This document shows, one piece after another, positions 52,962-61,245 of a stretch of DNA of 64,000 nucleotides. Location of the stretch: contig NZ_JACGWZ010000002.1 of assembly GCF_014137975.1 (NCBI RefSeq), positions 310,001 through 374,000 of the forward strand. Reading direction: 5' to 3'. The DNA is from Halosaccharopolyspora lacisalsi. GTDB lineage: Bacteria; Actinomycetota; Actinomycetes; Mycobacteriales; Pseudonocardiaceae. The position numbers were made by a program, and so were the translations under genes. A model generated the notes under the pieces. The model had not been told where the DNA came from and did not search any database. It saw nothing but the letters and a program-made list of their open reading frames with translations. Every line of letters begins with the position of its first letter. The stretch's first letter is position 1.

Positions 52962-54161
52962 CTACGACGCTGCTCGACCGGCAGTCGGTGCCGCCGGAGC
53001 GAAGTCCTCGAACTTGGCGTCGGAGGCTTCCCGCTTCTCGCGCAGGCGGGCGGAGACGTCCTCGACGCCGCGCATCGCCCGCAGGACGTTGCGACCGGCG
53101 ATGTGCTGTAGCTCCTCGTCCCCGTAGCCGCGACGGAGCAGCTCGGCGAACAGGGTGGGGTAGGCGGAGACGTCCTCCAGCCCCCGGGGCGTCTCGGTGA
53201 TGCCGTCGTAGTCGGCTCCGATACCGATGTGCTCGGCTCCGACGCGGTCACGGATGTGGTCGACGTGATCGGCGACGTCGGCCGCGGTGGCCGGTGCCCT
53301 GTCGGTGACGTAGGACGGTACGAAAGTCACCATCACGACTCCGCCGTTGTCGGCCACGCGGTCCAGCACGTCGTCGGGCACGTTGCGCGGGTGGTCGGTC
53401 ACACCCCTGGCCGAGGAGTGCGAGAAGATCACGGGCGCCTCGCTCGCGTCGAGGGCGTCGTGCATCGTCCTCGGGTGGACGTGGCTGAGGTCGACCAGCA
53501 TGCCCAGCCAGTTCATCTCGGAGACCACGGCGCGCCCGAACTCGGAGAGCCCGCCGTGGCGGGGCTCGTCGGTGGCCGAGTCCGCCCAGTCGTGGGTGCT
53601 GTCGTGGGTGAGCGTGAGGTAGCGCGCCCCGGCCTCGTAGCACATGCGCAGCACGGCCGGCGAGTTGTCGAGCACGTGGCCGCCCTCCACGCCCAGCATC
53701 GAGGCGATGCGACCTCGCTCGGCGGCCCTCTCGACCTGGTCGGCGGTGGTGGCGAACTCGAACTCGTCGTACCGGTCGATCATGCGCCGGGCCGTGTCGA
53801 GCTGCTCCAGCTGCGCCTTGGTCGCCTCCGGGCCGGTCAGGTCGGTCGGGACGTAGACCGACCAGAACTGTCCACCGACCCGTCCTCGGCGCAATCGCGG
53901 GACGTCGGTGTGCATCGGCGGATCGAGCCGGCTCGTGTCCCGCCTCAGATCGATCCCGTCGAGGCGGTTTCCCGTGCGCTGACGGTACTGCCAGACCACG
54001 TCGTTGTGGCCGTCGATCAACGGCGCCCGCTCCAGGAGCTCGACGGCCCGGCGGTACTCGTGCCCGCTGTTGTCGGGGGATGCCGCCAGACTGTGCCGCG
54101 TTCCGGCGAAAAGGCCCGCGGCGGCCGCCGCGCCGGCTCCCAGGAACTCTCGTCGCTCCAC
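52962..54161 (-). CDS. Membrane dipeptidase (peptidase M19), Tat-exported
   Basis: This 399-residue renal-dipeptidase-like metallopeptidase has the zinc motifs DGHNDVVW, GVEGGHVLDNS and IFSHSSARGV, and GADYDGI near the end. The N-terminus ERREFLGAGAAAAAGLFAG is a twin-arginine-type signal, so it acts outside the membrane. M19 enzymes cleave dipeptides, including some with D-residues. The GTG at 54161 has GAGGAGG upstream; longer in-frame sequence is unsupported. It is divergent from the PadR/ABC operon. Confidence 0.92.
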   Translation of the reverse strand: MERREFLGAGAAAAAGLFAGTRHSLAASPDNSGHEYRRAVELLERAPLIDGHNDVVWQYRQRTGNRLDGIDLRRDTSRLDPPMHTDVPRLRRGRVGGQFWSVYVPTDLTGPEATKAQLEQLDTARRMIDRYDEFEFATTADQVERAAERGRIASMLGVEGGHVLDNSPAVLRMCYEAGARYLTLTHDSTHDWADSATDEPRHGGLSEFGRAVVSEMNWLGMLVDLSHVHPRTMHDALDASEAPVIFSHSSARGVTDHPRNVPDDVLDRVADNGGVVMVTFVPSYVTDRAPATAADVADHVDHIRDRVGAEHIGIGADYDGITETPRGLEDVSAYPTLFAELLRRGYGDEELQHIAGRNVLRAMRGVEDVSARLREKREASDAKFEDFAPAAPTAGRAAS

Positions 54162-54286
54162 GTCGCCCTCCTCGTGGTCGTGGAGTTCGAGAACACCAGA
54201 AGCGGAGGGAGTGGACAACGACCCGCTCCGTGCGTGGCGGATTTCGAAGCCGCTCAACGCGTCGAGAGGGGACTATGTACTCGGTG

Positions 54287-54305
54287 TATACCTCGAATGT
54301 ATAGT
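54287..54305. promoter_or_regulatory. PadR operator / -10 region
   Basis: TATAC-N7-GTATA (54287-54291, 54299-54303) is a short inverted repeat overlapping TATAGT (54300-54305), a -10 box seven bases before the PadR ATG at 54313. The message is probably leaderless and autoregulated. CTCGGTGTATA and CTCGAATGTATA also form a near direct repeat here. Confidence 0.5.
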
Positions 54306-54312
54306 GCTCGGC

Positions 54313-54834
54313 ATGACGATCGGTCACACCTTGCTCGGACTGCTGGAGGGCGGGCCGCGGCATGGTTACGACCTGAAGCGGGCTTACGACGAGCGCTTCG
54401 GCCAGCACCGGTCCCTGCCGTACGGACAGGTCTACTCGACCCTGTCGCGGCTGTTGCGGGACGGTCTGGTCGACGTGGACGGTGTCGAGTCCGGCGAGGG
54501 TCCGGAGCGCAAGCGGTACTCGATCACCGAAGCGGGGGTGCGCACGCTGGAGGAGTGGTTGTCCACTCCGGAAAAGCCCGTGGCGAACCTGCACAGCACG
54601 TTGTTCACCAAGGTGGTCCTGGCGGTGGCCTCCGGCCGGGACGCCGGGGAGGTCCTCGACGCCCAGCGGCAGGCCCACCTGGAGCGGATGCGCGAGCTCA
54701 CCCGGAGCAAGCGGGAAGCCGGGACCACCGACCTGCTCGTGCACGATTTCTCCCTGTTCCACCTCGAAGCCGATCTGCGATGGCTCGAACTGGCCGTGAC
54801 CCGGCTCGATCAGCTCACCAAGGAGATCAGATGA
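54313..54834 (+). CDS. PadR family transcriptional regulator
   Basis: This 173-residue PadR protein (subfamily s2-like) has the winged HTH GHTLLGLLEGGPRHGYDLKRAY with YGQVYSTLSRLLRDGLV and a C-terminal dimerisation helix pair. Its stop overlaps the ABC ATPase start (ATGA), so it is the first gene of a PadR-ATPase-permease operon and probably senses the substrate exported by it. The start lies just after a -10 box. Confidence 0.92.
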   Translation: MTIGHTLLGLLEGGPRHGYDLKRAYDERFGQHRSLPYGQVYSTLSRLLRDGLVDVDGVESGEGPERKRYSITEAGVRTLEEWLSTPEKPVANLHSTLFTKVVLAVASGRDAGEVLDAQRQAHLERMRELTRSKREAGTTDLLVHDFSLFHLEADLRWLELAVTRLDQLTKEIR

Positions 54835-55538
54835 CCACAGATCCCGAGAGTCCTTCGGGAAGCGATCCCGTCCTGGTCGGATCCGACCTTCAGCTCTCGT
54901 TCGGGCGGACACCGGCCCTGCGCGGTGCCGGCATGTCCGTGCACGCGGGGGAGATGGTGGCCGTGATGGGGTCGTCCGGCTCCGGCAAGTCGACTCTGCT
55001 GCACTGCCTGGCCGGCATCCTCACCCCGTCGTCGGGTTCCGTGCTCCACCACGGCCGCGAGATCACCACCATGCCCGACCAGCAGCGCAGTGCCCTGCGG
55101 CGGGACGAGTTCGGTTTCGTCTTCCAGTTCGGACAGCTGGTCCCGGAACTGACCGTGGCCGAGAACGTGGCGCTGCCGCTGCGGTTGTCCGGCCACCGCC
55201 ACGCCGACGGGCGCCGCCGGTCGGCGCTGTGGATGGACAAGCTCGGGGTGAGCGACGTGGCCGACCACAGGCCCGGTGAGATCTCCGGGGGCCAGGGGCA
55301 GCGTGCGGCGGTGGCCAGGGCGTTGGTGGCCGACCCGGAGGTGGTCTTCGCCGACGAGCCCACCGGCGCGCTGGACTCGATCGCGGGAGAGCAGGTGATG
55401 GCGCTGTTGGACGAGACCGCTCGGGAATCGGGCACGGCGGTGGTGCTGGTGACTCACGAGTCCCGCGTGGCCGCCTACGCCGATCGCGAGGTTCTCATCC
55501 GCGACGGGGCCGTGCGGCAGCAGGAGTCGGTGCGATGA
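54831..55538 (+). CDS. ABC transporter ATP-binding protein (MacB/LolD type)
   Basis: This 235-residue ATPase has Walker A GSSGSGKST, signature ISGGQGQRAAVARAL, Walker B VVFADEPTGALDS and the H-loop VTHES. The EPTGALDS sequence is typical of MacB/LolD-like exporters or mechanotransmission systems. It is coupled to PadR upstream and to the FtsX-type permease downstream, both by ATGA. Confidence 0.95.
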   Translation: MTTDPESPSGSDPVLVGSDLQLSFGRTPALRGAGMSVHAGEMVAVMGSSGSGKSTLLHCLAGILTPSSGSVLHHGREITTMPDQQRSALRRDEFGFVFQFGQLVPELTVAENVALPLRLSGHRHADGRRRSALWMDKLGVSDVADHRPGEISGGQGQRAAVARALVADPEVVFADEPTGALDSIAGEQVMALLDETARESGTAVVLVTHESRVAAYADREVLIRDGAVRQQESVR

Positions 55539-57970
55539 CCCGGCGCAGTTCCGCGCGAGCCCGTCTCGGTGACCTGGCACTCGGGATCCGGCTGGCTGTC
55601 GGGGGCGATCGGACTCCCTGGGGAAGGCTCCTGCTCACCGCAGTGGGGATCGGACTCGGCGTGGGCGTGCTGTTGCTGGCAGCCTCGGTGCCGACCATGA
55701 AGCAGGCTCGCGATGAGCGGCAGAACGCTCGGCAGGAGATCGCGGGGGTGCTGTCGCATTATCCCCACTCTTCGCGGTACCAAGATTCCCACGATCCCTC
55801 GATGCTGGTCACGCGTGCCTCCACCGAGTTTCGCGATCAGCGCATCCAGGGGCGGGCCCTGGAGCCCCTGAGTCCGGACGCTCCGGTCCCGCCGGGTCTG
55901 CAGCGGATTCCGGGACCGGGACAGATGGTGGTCTCTCCCGCGTTGCGGGAGTTGTTGCGCGGATCCGGTGGTGAACTGCTGAAGCCGAGACTGCCGGACC
56001 ACGTCGTCGGCGTCATCGACAAGGAAGGGTTGATCAGCCCGAACGAGCTCTTCTACTACACCGGGACCACGAACCTCTCGGAGGGCGGCACGACCGTGGC
56101 GGCGGTGTATCCCGGTGACTCGCCGTCGACGAACACCAGATCGTTGTCCGGGCAGATGTGGATCATTCTGTCGTTCGGCGTGACCGTCCTGCTGGTGCCC
56201 ATCGTGGTGTTCGTGGTCAGTACCACCCGGATGGCCGAGGCGGCCCGGGAACGGCGCCTGGCGGCCCTGCGGCTGGTCGGTGCGGACGGAAAGCAGATCC
56301 GCCGCATCGCTTCCGGCGAAGCACTCGTCGGCGCGGTGTTCGGTGTGCTGCTCGGGTGGGCCGTGTTCCTCGGTGGCGCCCAACTGGTCCCGCACATCAC
56401 GCTGCTCGAATTCTCCACGTTCGCTTCGGACATTCGCCCTGTGTGGGAGTTTGCCGTACTGGTGACTCTCGGTGTCCCCGCTGCCGCGGTCATCACGGCA
56501 CAAGCTGCCATGCGGCGCACGATCATCGAACCCCTCGGTATCGTGCGCCGGACCAAACCGAGCTCGCGCGGGATCGTGTGGCGGTTGGTCCCCATGGCGC
56601 TGGGAGTCGTGGGCCTGCTGCTGGTCGGAGCCAGTTCGGAACGCATCAGCCAGCTCCAGATTCCCTTCCTCGCCTCGATCGTACTGCTGCTCATCGGGGT
56701 GCCGCTGGTGCTGCCCTGGGCGGTCGAGCGGGTCGTGCGGTGGTCGAGCGCCCGGTCGGTGACCTGGCAGCTCGCGCTGCGGCGGTTGCAGCTCAGCAGC
56801 GGCACCGCGGCGCGGTCGGTCAGCGCGATCGCCGTCGTGCTCACCGGTGTCATCGCGCTGCAGACCGTCTTGGCCACCTCCGTGGCCACCTTCCAGGCCC
56901 AGGCCCACGACGGACCCACTCACCAGGTGGCCACTCCGTCGAGGCACGAGGTCAAGGTCAGGGGCACCCTGGAGCACCCGGGCAAGGGCATGGCGGAGTT
57001 GGCCGATGCCCTGGAAGGGCTGCCTTCGACCGGTGAGGTCGACGGCACCGCCGGGGTGCGGTTCGCGGTTCCCGAGCAGCAGAGAGGACCCCGCCGCAGC
57101 AGGTACACGGGGGCGACGATCGTCGACTGCGCCACGTTGCTCGAACGAGATGTGGTCACGCGGTGCAGTGCCGGGGACGTCTTCCAGAGCCCCGAGCACT
57201 CGCGGAGGACGCCGTCGGGAGCGATACGTCCCGGTGAACGGTTGCGGGCCACGTCCACTTACCACGGATCGGCGGGGCTCGAAGGGACTCCCGGTGAGGT
57301 CACGACCTGGCGGGCACCGGCGGAGTTGAAGCCCTTCGAGGTTTCGGAGTCGCGTCAGTACCGCTACGACATGAGTTATCTGCTGATCACACCACAGGCC
57401 GCCGAGAACATCCCGTGGTGGGCGCGCAACGTGGAGCTGGGGCTCGACTTCACCGCGTCGGCCTCTCCGGACGCGATCGAGCGGGTGCGCAACGTCGCCG
57501 CCGAGTACCTCGAATTCGCTTCCGTACGCCGCATCAGCGGGTATTCGCCACTGCCGTCGGACGATGCGATGGTTTTCCGGTTGATCCGGTACGGGTTGCT
57601 GCTCGGCACGCTGGTCGCGTTCGCCCTGATCGGCTGCGGGCTGTTCGTGACGGCGGCCGAGCAGATCCAGGAGCGGCGCCGGCCGATGGCGGTGTTGGCC
57701 GCCGTCGGCGCTCGTCGCCGCACGTTGGGGTGGTCGGCTTTCCTGCAGAACGGGGTGCCCATGCTCGTGGCCGTGGCGGTCTCCGTCGTGGTCGGGTTGT
57801 CGCTCGGGGTTCTGGTGGTGATGGTGACCTCGTTGGACAACCTGGCTTTCGATCCGCTGGGACTGCTGGGACTGGTGGGAATCGCGGCCGCGTCGGTGCT
57901 GGTGGTGACCGGACTGACGATGCCCGCGCTGAGGCGGGCCATGCATCCGGAGGGCTTGCGCACCGAATGA
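55535..57970 (+). CDS. FtsX-like ABC permease
   Basis: This 811-residue permease has the long FtsX/MacB architecture: one N-terminal helix (LLLTAVGIGLGVGVLLLAAS), a large extracellular domain (about 55-200), three helices, then a duplicated half with another extracellular domain (about 450-640) and terminal helices (LLLGTLVAFALIGCGLFVTA and others). With the ATPase it probably exports a peptide or antibiotic or transduces a signal. A 16-bp hairpin terminator closes the operon 13 bases after its stop. Confidence 0.9.
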   Translation: MTRRSSARARLGDLALGIRLAVGGDRTPWGRLLLTAVGIGLGVGVLLLAASVPTMKQARDERQNARQEIAGVLSHYPHSSRYQDSHDPSMLVTRASTEFRDQRIQGRALEPLSPDAPVPPGLQRIPGPGQMVVSPALRELLRGSGGELLKPRLPDHVVGVIDKEGLISPNELFYYTGTTNLSEGGTTVAAVYPGDSPSTNTRSLSGQMWIILSFGVTVLLVPIVVFVVSTTRMAEAARERRLAALRLVGADGKQIRRIASGEALVGAVFGVLLGWAVFLGGAQLVPHITLLEFSTFASDIRPVWEFAVLVTLGVPAAAVITAQAAMRRTIIEPLGIVRRTKPSSRGIVWRLVPMALGVVGLLLVGASSERISQLQIPFLASIVLLLIGVPLVLPWAVERVVRWSSARSVTWQLALRRLQLSSGTAARSVSAIAVVLTGVIALQTVLATSVATFQAQAHDGPTHQVATPSRHEVKVRGTLEHPGKGMAELADALEGLPSTGEVDGTAGVRFAVPEQQRGPRRSRYTGATIVDCATLLERDVVTRCSAGDVFQSPEHSRRTPSGAIRPGERLRATSTYHGSAGLEGTPGEVTTWRAPAELKPFEVSESRQYRYDMSYLLITPQAAENIPWWARNVELGLDFTASASPDAIERVRNVAAEYLEFASVRRISGYSPLPSDDAMVFRLIRYGLLLGTLVAFALIGCGLFVTAAEQIQERRRPMAVLAAVGARRRTLGWSAFLQNGVPMLVAVAVSVVVGLSLGVLVVMVTSLDNLAFDPLGLLGLVGIAAASVLVVTGLTMPALRRAMHPEGLRTE

Positions 57971-57982
57971 GGAGGGGGACCG

Positions 57983-58017
57983 CGGGGCTCGGCGTCGGCC
58001 ACCGACGCCGAGCCCCG
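57983..58017 (+). terminator. Strong hairpin terminator of the PadR/ABC operon
   Basis: A perfect 16-bp stem (57983-57998 / 58002-58017) with a 3-base loop is followed by TCGTGT. It lies between convergent transcription units. Confidence 0.75.
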
Positions 58018-58034
58018 TCGTGTATCACGTTCAT

Positions 58035-58214
58035 TTAACGATACTGTTGCTTCAGTATTGAATGAAACCAATCGAACGACCTCCCCACCTGCCGTTCCTG
58101 TCGGAGCAACGAGACAGCAACGTTCAGCGCTCGCAAAGAGTTGTCGACAACGGTCCCTCGGGCGCCGTAGTAGTCGCCCACCCGGAGTGCCGATTCGTGT
58201 GACGTCATCGGCAT
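58035..58214 (-). CDS. Small hypothetical protein, divergent from the iron-regulated gene
   Basis: A 59-residue frame starts at ATG 58214 (or 58208) and ends SLRALNVAVSLLRQERQVGR then SFDWFHSILKQQYR; it looks coding but matches no family I know. It has no strong ribosome site. It lies 67 bp from the iron box on the opposite strand, so it may share iron control with the siderophore-interacting protein gene. Confidence 0.4.
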   Translation of the reverse strand: MPMTSHESALRVGDYYGARGTVVDNSLRALNVAVSLLRQERQVGRSFDWFHSILKQQYR

Positions 58215-58280
58215 GAGCGTCGGCGGTCCGACCGGGACGCCCCCGGAATGCGGCACCCTCGTCGAGCACGAACACGAAGA

Positions 58281-58299
58281 TAAGGTTAGGCTTACTTTC
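58281..58299 (+). promoter_or_regulatory. Iron box (DtxR/IdeR-type operator)
   Basis: The 19-mer TAAGGTTAGGCTTACTTTC matches the IdeR/DtxR consensus TWAGGTWAGSCTWACCTWA at 17 of 19 positions. It is 34 bp upstream of the siderophore-interacting protein ATG, as expected for iron-dependent repression. Confidence 0.85.
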
Positions 58300-58332
58300 G
58301 TGATGATCCCGGCAAGTGCTCGGAGTGCGCCG

Positions 58333-59193
58333 ATGACGTCTTCCGCTCCGGTCCGTACGACGACGGACGCGGTCTCCGCTTTCAAGGTTTTCGCAGCTCA
58401 GGTGCTCCGGGTGCGAAGGCTGAGTCCGCATCTGGTGCGCATCACCTTCGGTGGTCCCGAGCTGGCCGGCATGGCCAGCGGCGGGCTCGATCAGCGGATC
58501 AAGGTGCTGTTGCCGCTGGCCGAACAGGAGGCTCCGTGTCTGCCGGAGGAGGATCGGACCTTTCGCGGCGTCCGCGAGCTGCCGGAGGAGCGGCGTCCGC
58601 TCGCGCGGACTTACACGATCCGGGCGCATCGTCCCGCTCGGGCCGAGTTCGACGTCGACTTCGTCCTGCACGGCGCCACGGGGCCCGCTTCGGCCTTCGC
58701 CGAGCGAGCCCGGCCTGGTGACCAGGTCGGCATCGTGGGGCCGAACGCCGAGTACGACCACGCCGAGCGGTTCAGCGGTGTGGAGTACCGGATGGACTTG
58801 CTGGGGGGGCACGCCCTGATCGTCGGTGACGAGACCGCGCTGCCCGCCATCGGCAGTATCCTGGAGACCCTTCCGGCCGGTACGCGCGCCACCACGTTCG
58901 TGGAACTTCCGGAAGCCGCCGACATCCCGTCTCTCGACGTCGCCGCCGACGTGCGGTTCCGATGGTTGCCGCGCGGGGAGTTCGCCGCTGCGCGCGGTGA
59001 CTCGGTACTGGAGGAAATCCGCTCCCAGGCCTGGTTCGACGCGGGGTTGTACGCGTGGGTCTGCGGAGAGGCGAGCATGGTCAAGGCGGTGCGGCGACAG
59101 CTGCTCGACAGTGGTCTCGACGCCGCTCGGGTGACGTTCATGGGTTATTGGCGCGAGGGCGGCGCCGAGGGCGAGCCGGCGGGGCAGGGGTGA
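58333..59193 (+). CDS. Siderophore-interacting protein (FAD-dependent ferric-siderophore reductase)
   Basis: This 286-residue ViuB/YqjH-like flavoprotein releases iron from imported ferric siderophores. The FAD-binding motif RTYTIRAHRP, the GP-rich GPASAFAERARPGDQVGIVGP and the C-terminal NAD(P)H-side YAWVCGEASMVKAVRR are all visible. I chose the ATG at 58333, which has GGAG eight bases upstream and lies beyond the iron box; the ATG at 58303 would place the operator against the start. Control by iron through the 58281 site is therefore likely. Confidence 0.93.
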   Translation: MTSSAPVRTTTDAVSAFKVFAAQVLRVRRLSPHLVRITFGGPELAGMASGGLDQRIKVLLPLAEQEAPCLPEEDRTFRGVRELPEERRPLARTYTIRAHRPARAEFDVDFVLHGATGPASAFAERARPGDQVGIVGPNAEYDHAERFSGVEYRMDLLGGHALIVGDETALPAIGSILETLPAGTRATTFVELPEAADIPSLDVAADVRFRWLPRGEFAAARGDSVLEEIRSQAWFDAGLYAWVCGEASMVKAVRRQLLDSGLDAARVTFMGYWREGGAEGEPAGQG

Positions 59194-59369
59194 CTCGACG
59201 GGACTGGTGCTGTGATGTGGATCTCGAATATACTGATCAACTTCGTGGTGTTCGGCGATCGATCGATCGTCTGTTGCCCTGCGTTTACCGGAACATCGCG
59301 CTGACCTTGATAACGTTTCTGTGACGATTGGCACGCCATTACGGTTTGGTGTAGATCCACGTGCTACGT

Positions 59370-59562
59370 AGCGTCCGCCGTGTCGGCCCCGAACCGACGA
59401 GGCAGCACCGGAAGCTCGTAGCGCCGTCCCTCTGCCCGACGAGCTTCCCGTCCCCGAAGAACACGCACGGGCAGGGGGAGAGGACCGAGCGCCGCTTGGG
59501 GAAGTGTCGAAGTGGTCCGGTCTCTCTCGTGGGCTCGCGGGCTCATGGCGCGGCAGGAGACT
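59370..59562 (+). promoter_or_regulatory. Structured 5' leader of the rpf gene
   Basis: The 372 bp between the siderophore gene and rpf hold no gene. The part from about 59370 can fold strongly: GTCGG/CCGAC, then a perfect 10-bp stem GGAAGCTCGT / ACGAGCTTCC (59410-59419, 59439-59448). GGGGGAGAGGACCGAGCG then CCGCTTGGGG near 59475-59500 recalls part of ydaO-type c-di-AMP riboswitches, which often precede actinobacterial rpf genes. The conserved 3' part of that riboswitch is not found, so the assignment is tentative. Confidence 0.35.
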
Positions 59563-59565
59563 CTC

Positions 59566-60216
59566 ATGGTTCGTTACCAAGGCAAGCACCGTCAGTCCAC
59601 CGTCACCGGTCGCGGTGTCGCTCGCGTGGCCATGGCGGGAGCCGTGCTGGCGGCTCCGTTCGCGGCGGCTCTTCCCGCCAACGCGGCATCCCCGTCGACA
59701 TGGGACGCCCTGGCCCAGTGCGAGAGCAGCGGCGACTGGCACATCCAGTCCGGCAACGGTTTCTCCGGCGGCCTCCAGTTCACCGAGTCCACCTGGTCGG
59801 CCTACGGTGGCGACCAGTACGCCGCCAACGCCGCCGATGCCTCCCGCGAGCAGCAGATCGCCGTTGCCGAGCGGGTTTTGCAGGCCCAGGGGCCGAACGC
59901 CTGGCCGGTGTGCTCCCAGCAGGTCGGCCTCACCGCTGGTGGTGGGCTGCAGAACCAGGACGTGTCCGCTGGGACGACCTCCCAGTCCGATGGTTCCCAG
60001 CAGGCCACGCAGCAGTCGGGAACCGCTCGGCAGACCGACACCGGATCGGGTGCTGCTCCCGCGGACGGGAGAAGTTACACGGTCCAGCCCGGTGACACGC
60101 TCAGCGCGATCGGTGCGAAGTTCGGCGTGAGCTGGCAGCGCATCCAGCAGCACAACTCGGAGGCGATCAGCAGCCCCGAGCTGATCATGCCGGGGCAGCA
60201 GTTGCGGATTCGCTGA
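59566..60216 (+). CDS. rpf: Resuscitation-promoting factor with LysM domain
   Basis: This is a 216-residue secreted muralytic protein. It has a signal peptide ending near ALPANA-AS, then the Rpf transglycosylase-like domain with catalytic Glu in WDALAQCESSGDWHI, then a Gln/Ser/Thr-rich linker and a C-terminal LysM (YTVQPGDTLSAIGAKFG to PGQQLRI) that binds peptidoglycan. Rpf proteins cleave the cell wall and wake dormant actinobacteria. AGGAGA lies seven bases before the ATG. A structured leader precedes it and a terminator follows. Confidence 0.94.
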   Translation: MVRYQGKHRQSTVTGRGVARVAMAGAVLAAPFAAALPANAASPSTWDALAQCESSGDWHIQSGNGFSGGLQFTESTWSAYGGDQYAANAADASREQQIAVAERVLQAQGPNAWPVCSQQVGLTAGGGLQNQDVSAGTTSQSDGSQQATQQSGTARQTDTGSGAAPADGRSYTVQPGDTLSAIGAKFGVSWQRIQQHNSEAISSPELIMPGQQLRIR

Positions 60217-60252
60217 GGCGAAGCGGTACCGGCGCACGTCCGGCACGCAGCA

Positions 60253-60294
60253 CGCGAGGGATCCCACTCGTCCTCTCCGGTGGGGTCCCTCGCG
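60253..60294 (+). terminator. Hairpin terminator of rpf
   Basis: A 15-bp stem with one G-T wobble (60253-60267 / 60280-60294) and a 12-base loop starts 36 bases after the rpf stop codon. Confidence 0.7.
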
Positions 60295-60327
60295 TTGGCC
60301 GTGTGGGCGCAGAGCTCTTGCGGAATC

Positions 60328-60435
60328 TTACCTGGGTTTGCGTCGCTGCCGGTCCATGTGCAGGTCCCGGATCGTCCACACGATTCCGGCGAGCGCGAAA
60401 CACGAGAGCAGTATCAGAATCAACGCTTCCGTCAC
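60328..60435 (-). CDS. 35-residue single-pass membrane protein
   Basis: A GTG at 60435 with a perfect AAGGAG box (spacing seven) opens MTEALILILLSCFALAGIVW, then TIRDLHMDRQRRKPR to TAA: one membrane helix followed by a strongly basic tail. Size, ribosome site and composition suggest a genuine small membrane protein. No family is recognised. It converges on rpf and its terminator. Confidence 0.5.
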   Translation of the reverse strand: MTEALILILLSCFALAGIVWTIRDLHMDRQRRKPR

Positions 60436-60987
60436 GACGTCGCTCCTTGGGGAAACTGGGCGACCGTGCGGTTCGCTGCGGTCGTGAGCGTTTCCGTGAT
60501 GCTCGGTCGATGTCCTGTCAGGATGCTGGACGGAGGCGACTTTCGTCAAGGAATCCGGTTTCGGACCCTTTCTTCTCGCCGCCTGCGAGGCGCGAGCTAC
60601 ACAGTGGATATTCATCGGCTCCGGTGCATTGTCGTCACTCCTCGTTGGAGCCTCTTCGAGGTCGTGACCAGCTGATATTGCTCCCGGTGTTGCATACTGC
60701 GAGCCGTGTTTGGGATCGTTCGACGAAGAGCTGGCTCGAAGATGAAGGATCCTTGCTTTTTGCTGGTGGGAGTGCGAAATCGCGTCCGTGCATCACTCCC
60801 CGTGATCAATGTGGATATCTTCCTACCTGATGGTGTGAGCTTCTGGGAGTGGTGCTCGGCGGGCCCGGTTGCTGGGGCGCTATTAAACTGGTGCTGATCA
60901 CTTCGGCTGTTCGCCCCGTGCCGCCCTCGATCGAAAAAGCGATTCATCGGAGCGAAGCGGCCGAGCCCGATCGGGCGAGGAGCCACC
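60436..60987. other. 552-bp region without a recognisable gene
   Basis: This spacer is noticeably less GC-rich than its surroundings, with runs such as TTGCTTTTTGC and CTATTAAACTGG. Open frames on both strands lack ribosome sites and normal actinobacterial third-position GC. I see no tRNA, terminator or repeat. It presumably holds the promoter of the small gene at 60988 and the murT operon near its right end. Confidence 0.5.
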
Positions 60988-61245
60988 ATGTTCGCTGATC
61001 ACCATGCCGCGTTGGCCGATGTCGTGCGGGCTCAGTTGAGCGCCGTACCCCAGGGATGGGTGGGGCTGGCCGCTGTCGTGGCGGGCGCGCTGATGTGCAT
61101 GCTGGCACTGGCCAGACGTGCCTGTGCGGCGTTGCCGCTTCGGCGAAGTCAGCGCACCGTACGGAGTGAGTCGTTCGGCGACCACGCGGCCGGGGCGAGG
61201 ACACCACGGCCGTGGCGTTTCGGTGACGGAGGGGGCGACACATGA
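60988..61245 (+). CDS. Small membrane protein upstream of murT
   Basis: This 85-residue protein has one hydrophobic helix (about residues 23-42, GWVGLAAVVAGALMCMLALA) and a basic, Gly-rich tail. GAGGAG precedes the ATG. Its stop codon overlaps the murT start (ATGA), so it is co-translated with murT and gatD and may belong to the same cell-wall function. I recognise no family. Confidence 0.65.
   Translation: MFADHHAALADVVRAQLSAVPQGWVGLAAVVAGALMCMLALARRACAALPLRRSQRTVRSESFGDHAAGARTPRPWRFGDGGGDT

Noticed and set aside
59475-59500. A complete ydaO-type riboswitch
   Set aside because: The second conserved half (the CGACAGCTAACC-like part) could not be found before the start codon, so only a tentative leader feature is listed.
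60706-60897. A 63-codon frame in the low-GC spacer
   Set aside because: No ribosome site, atypical codon use and no recognisable features.
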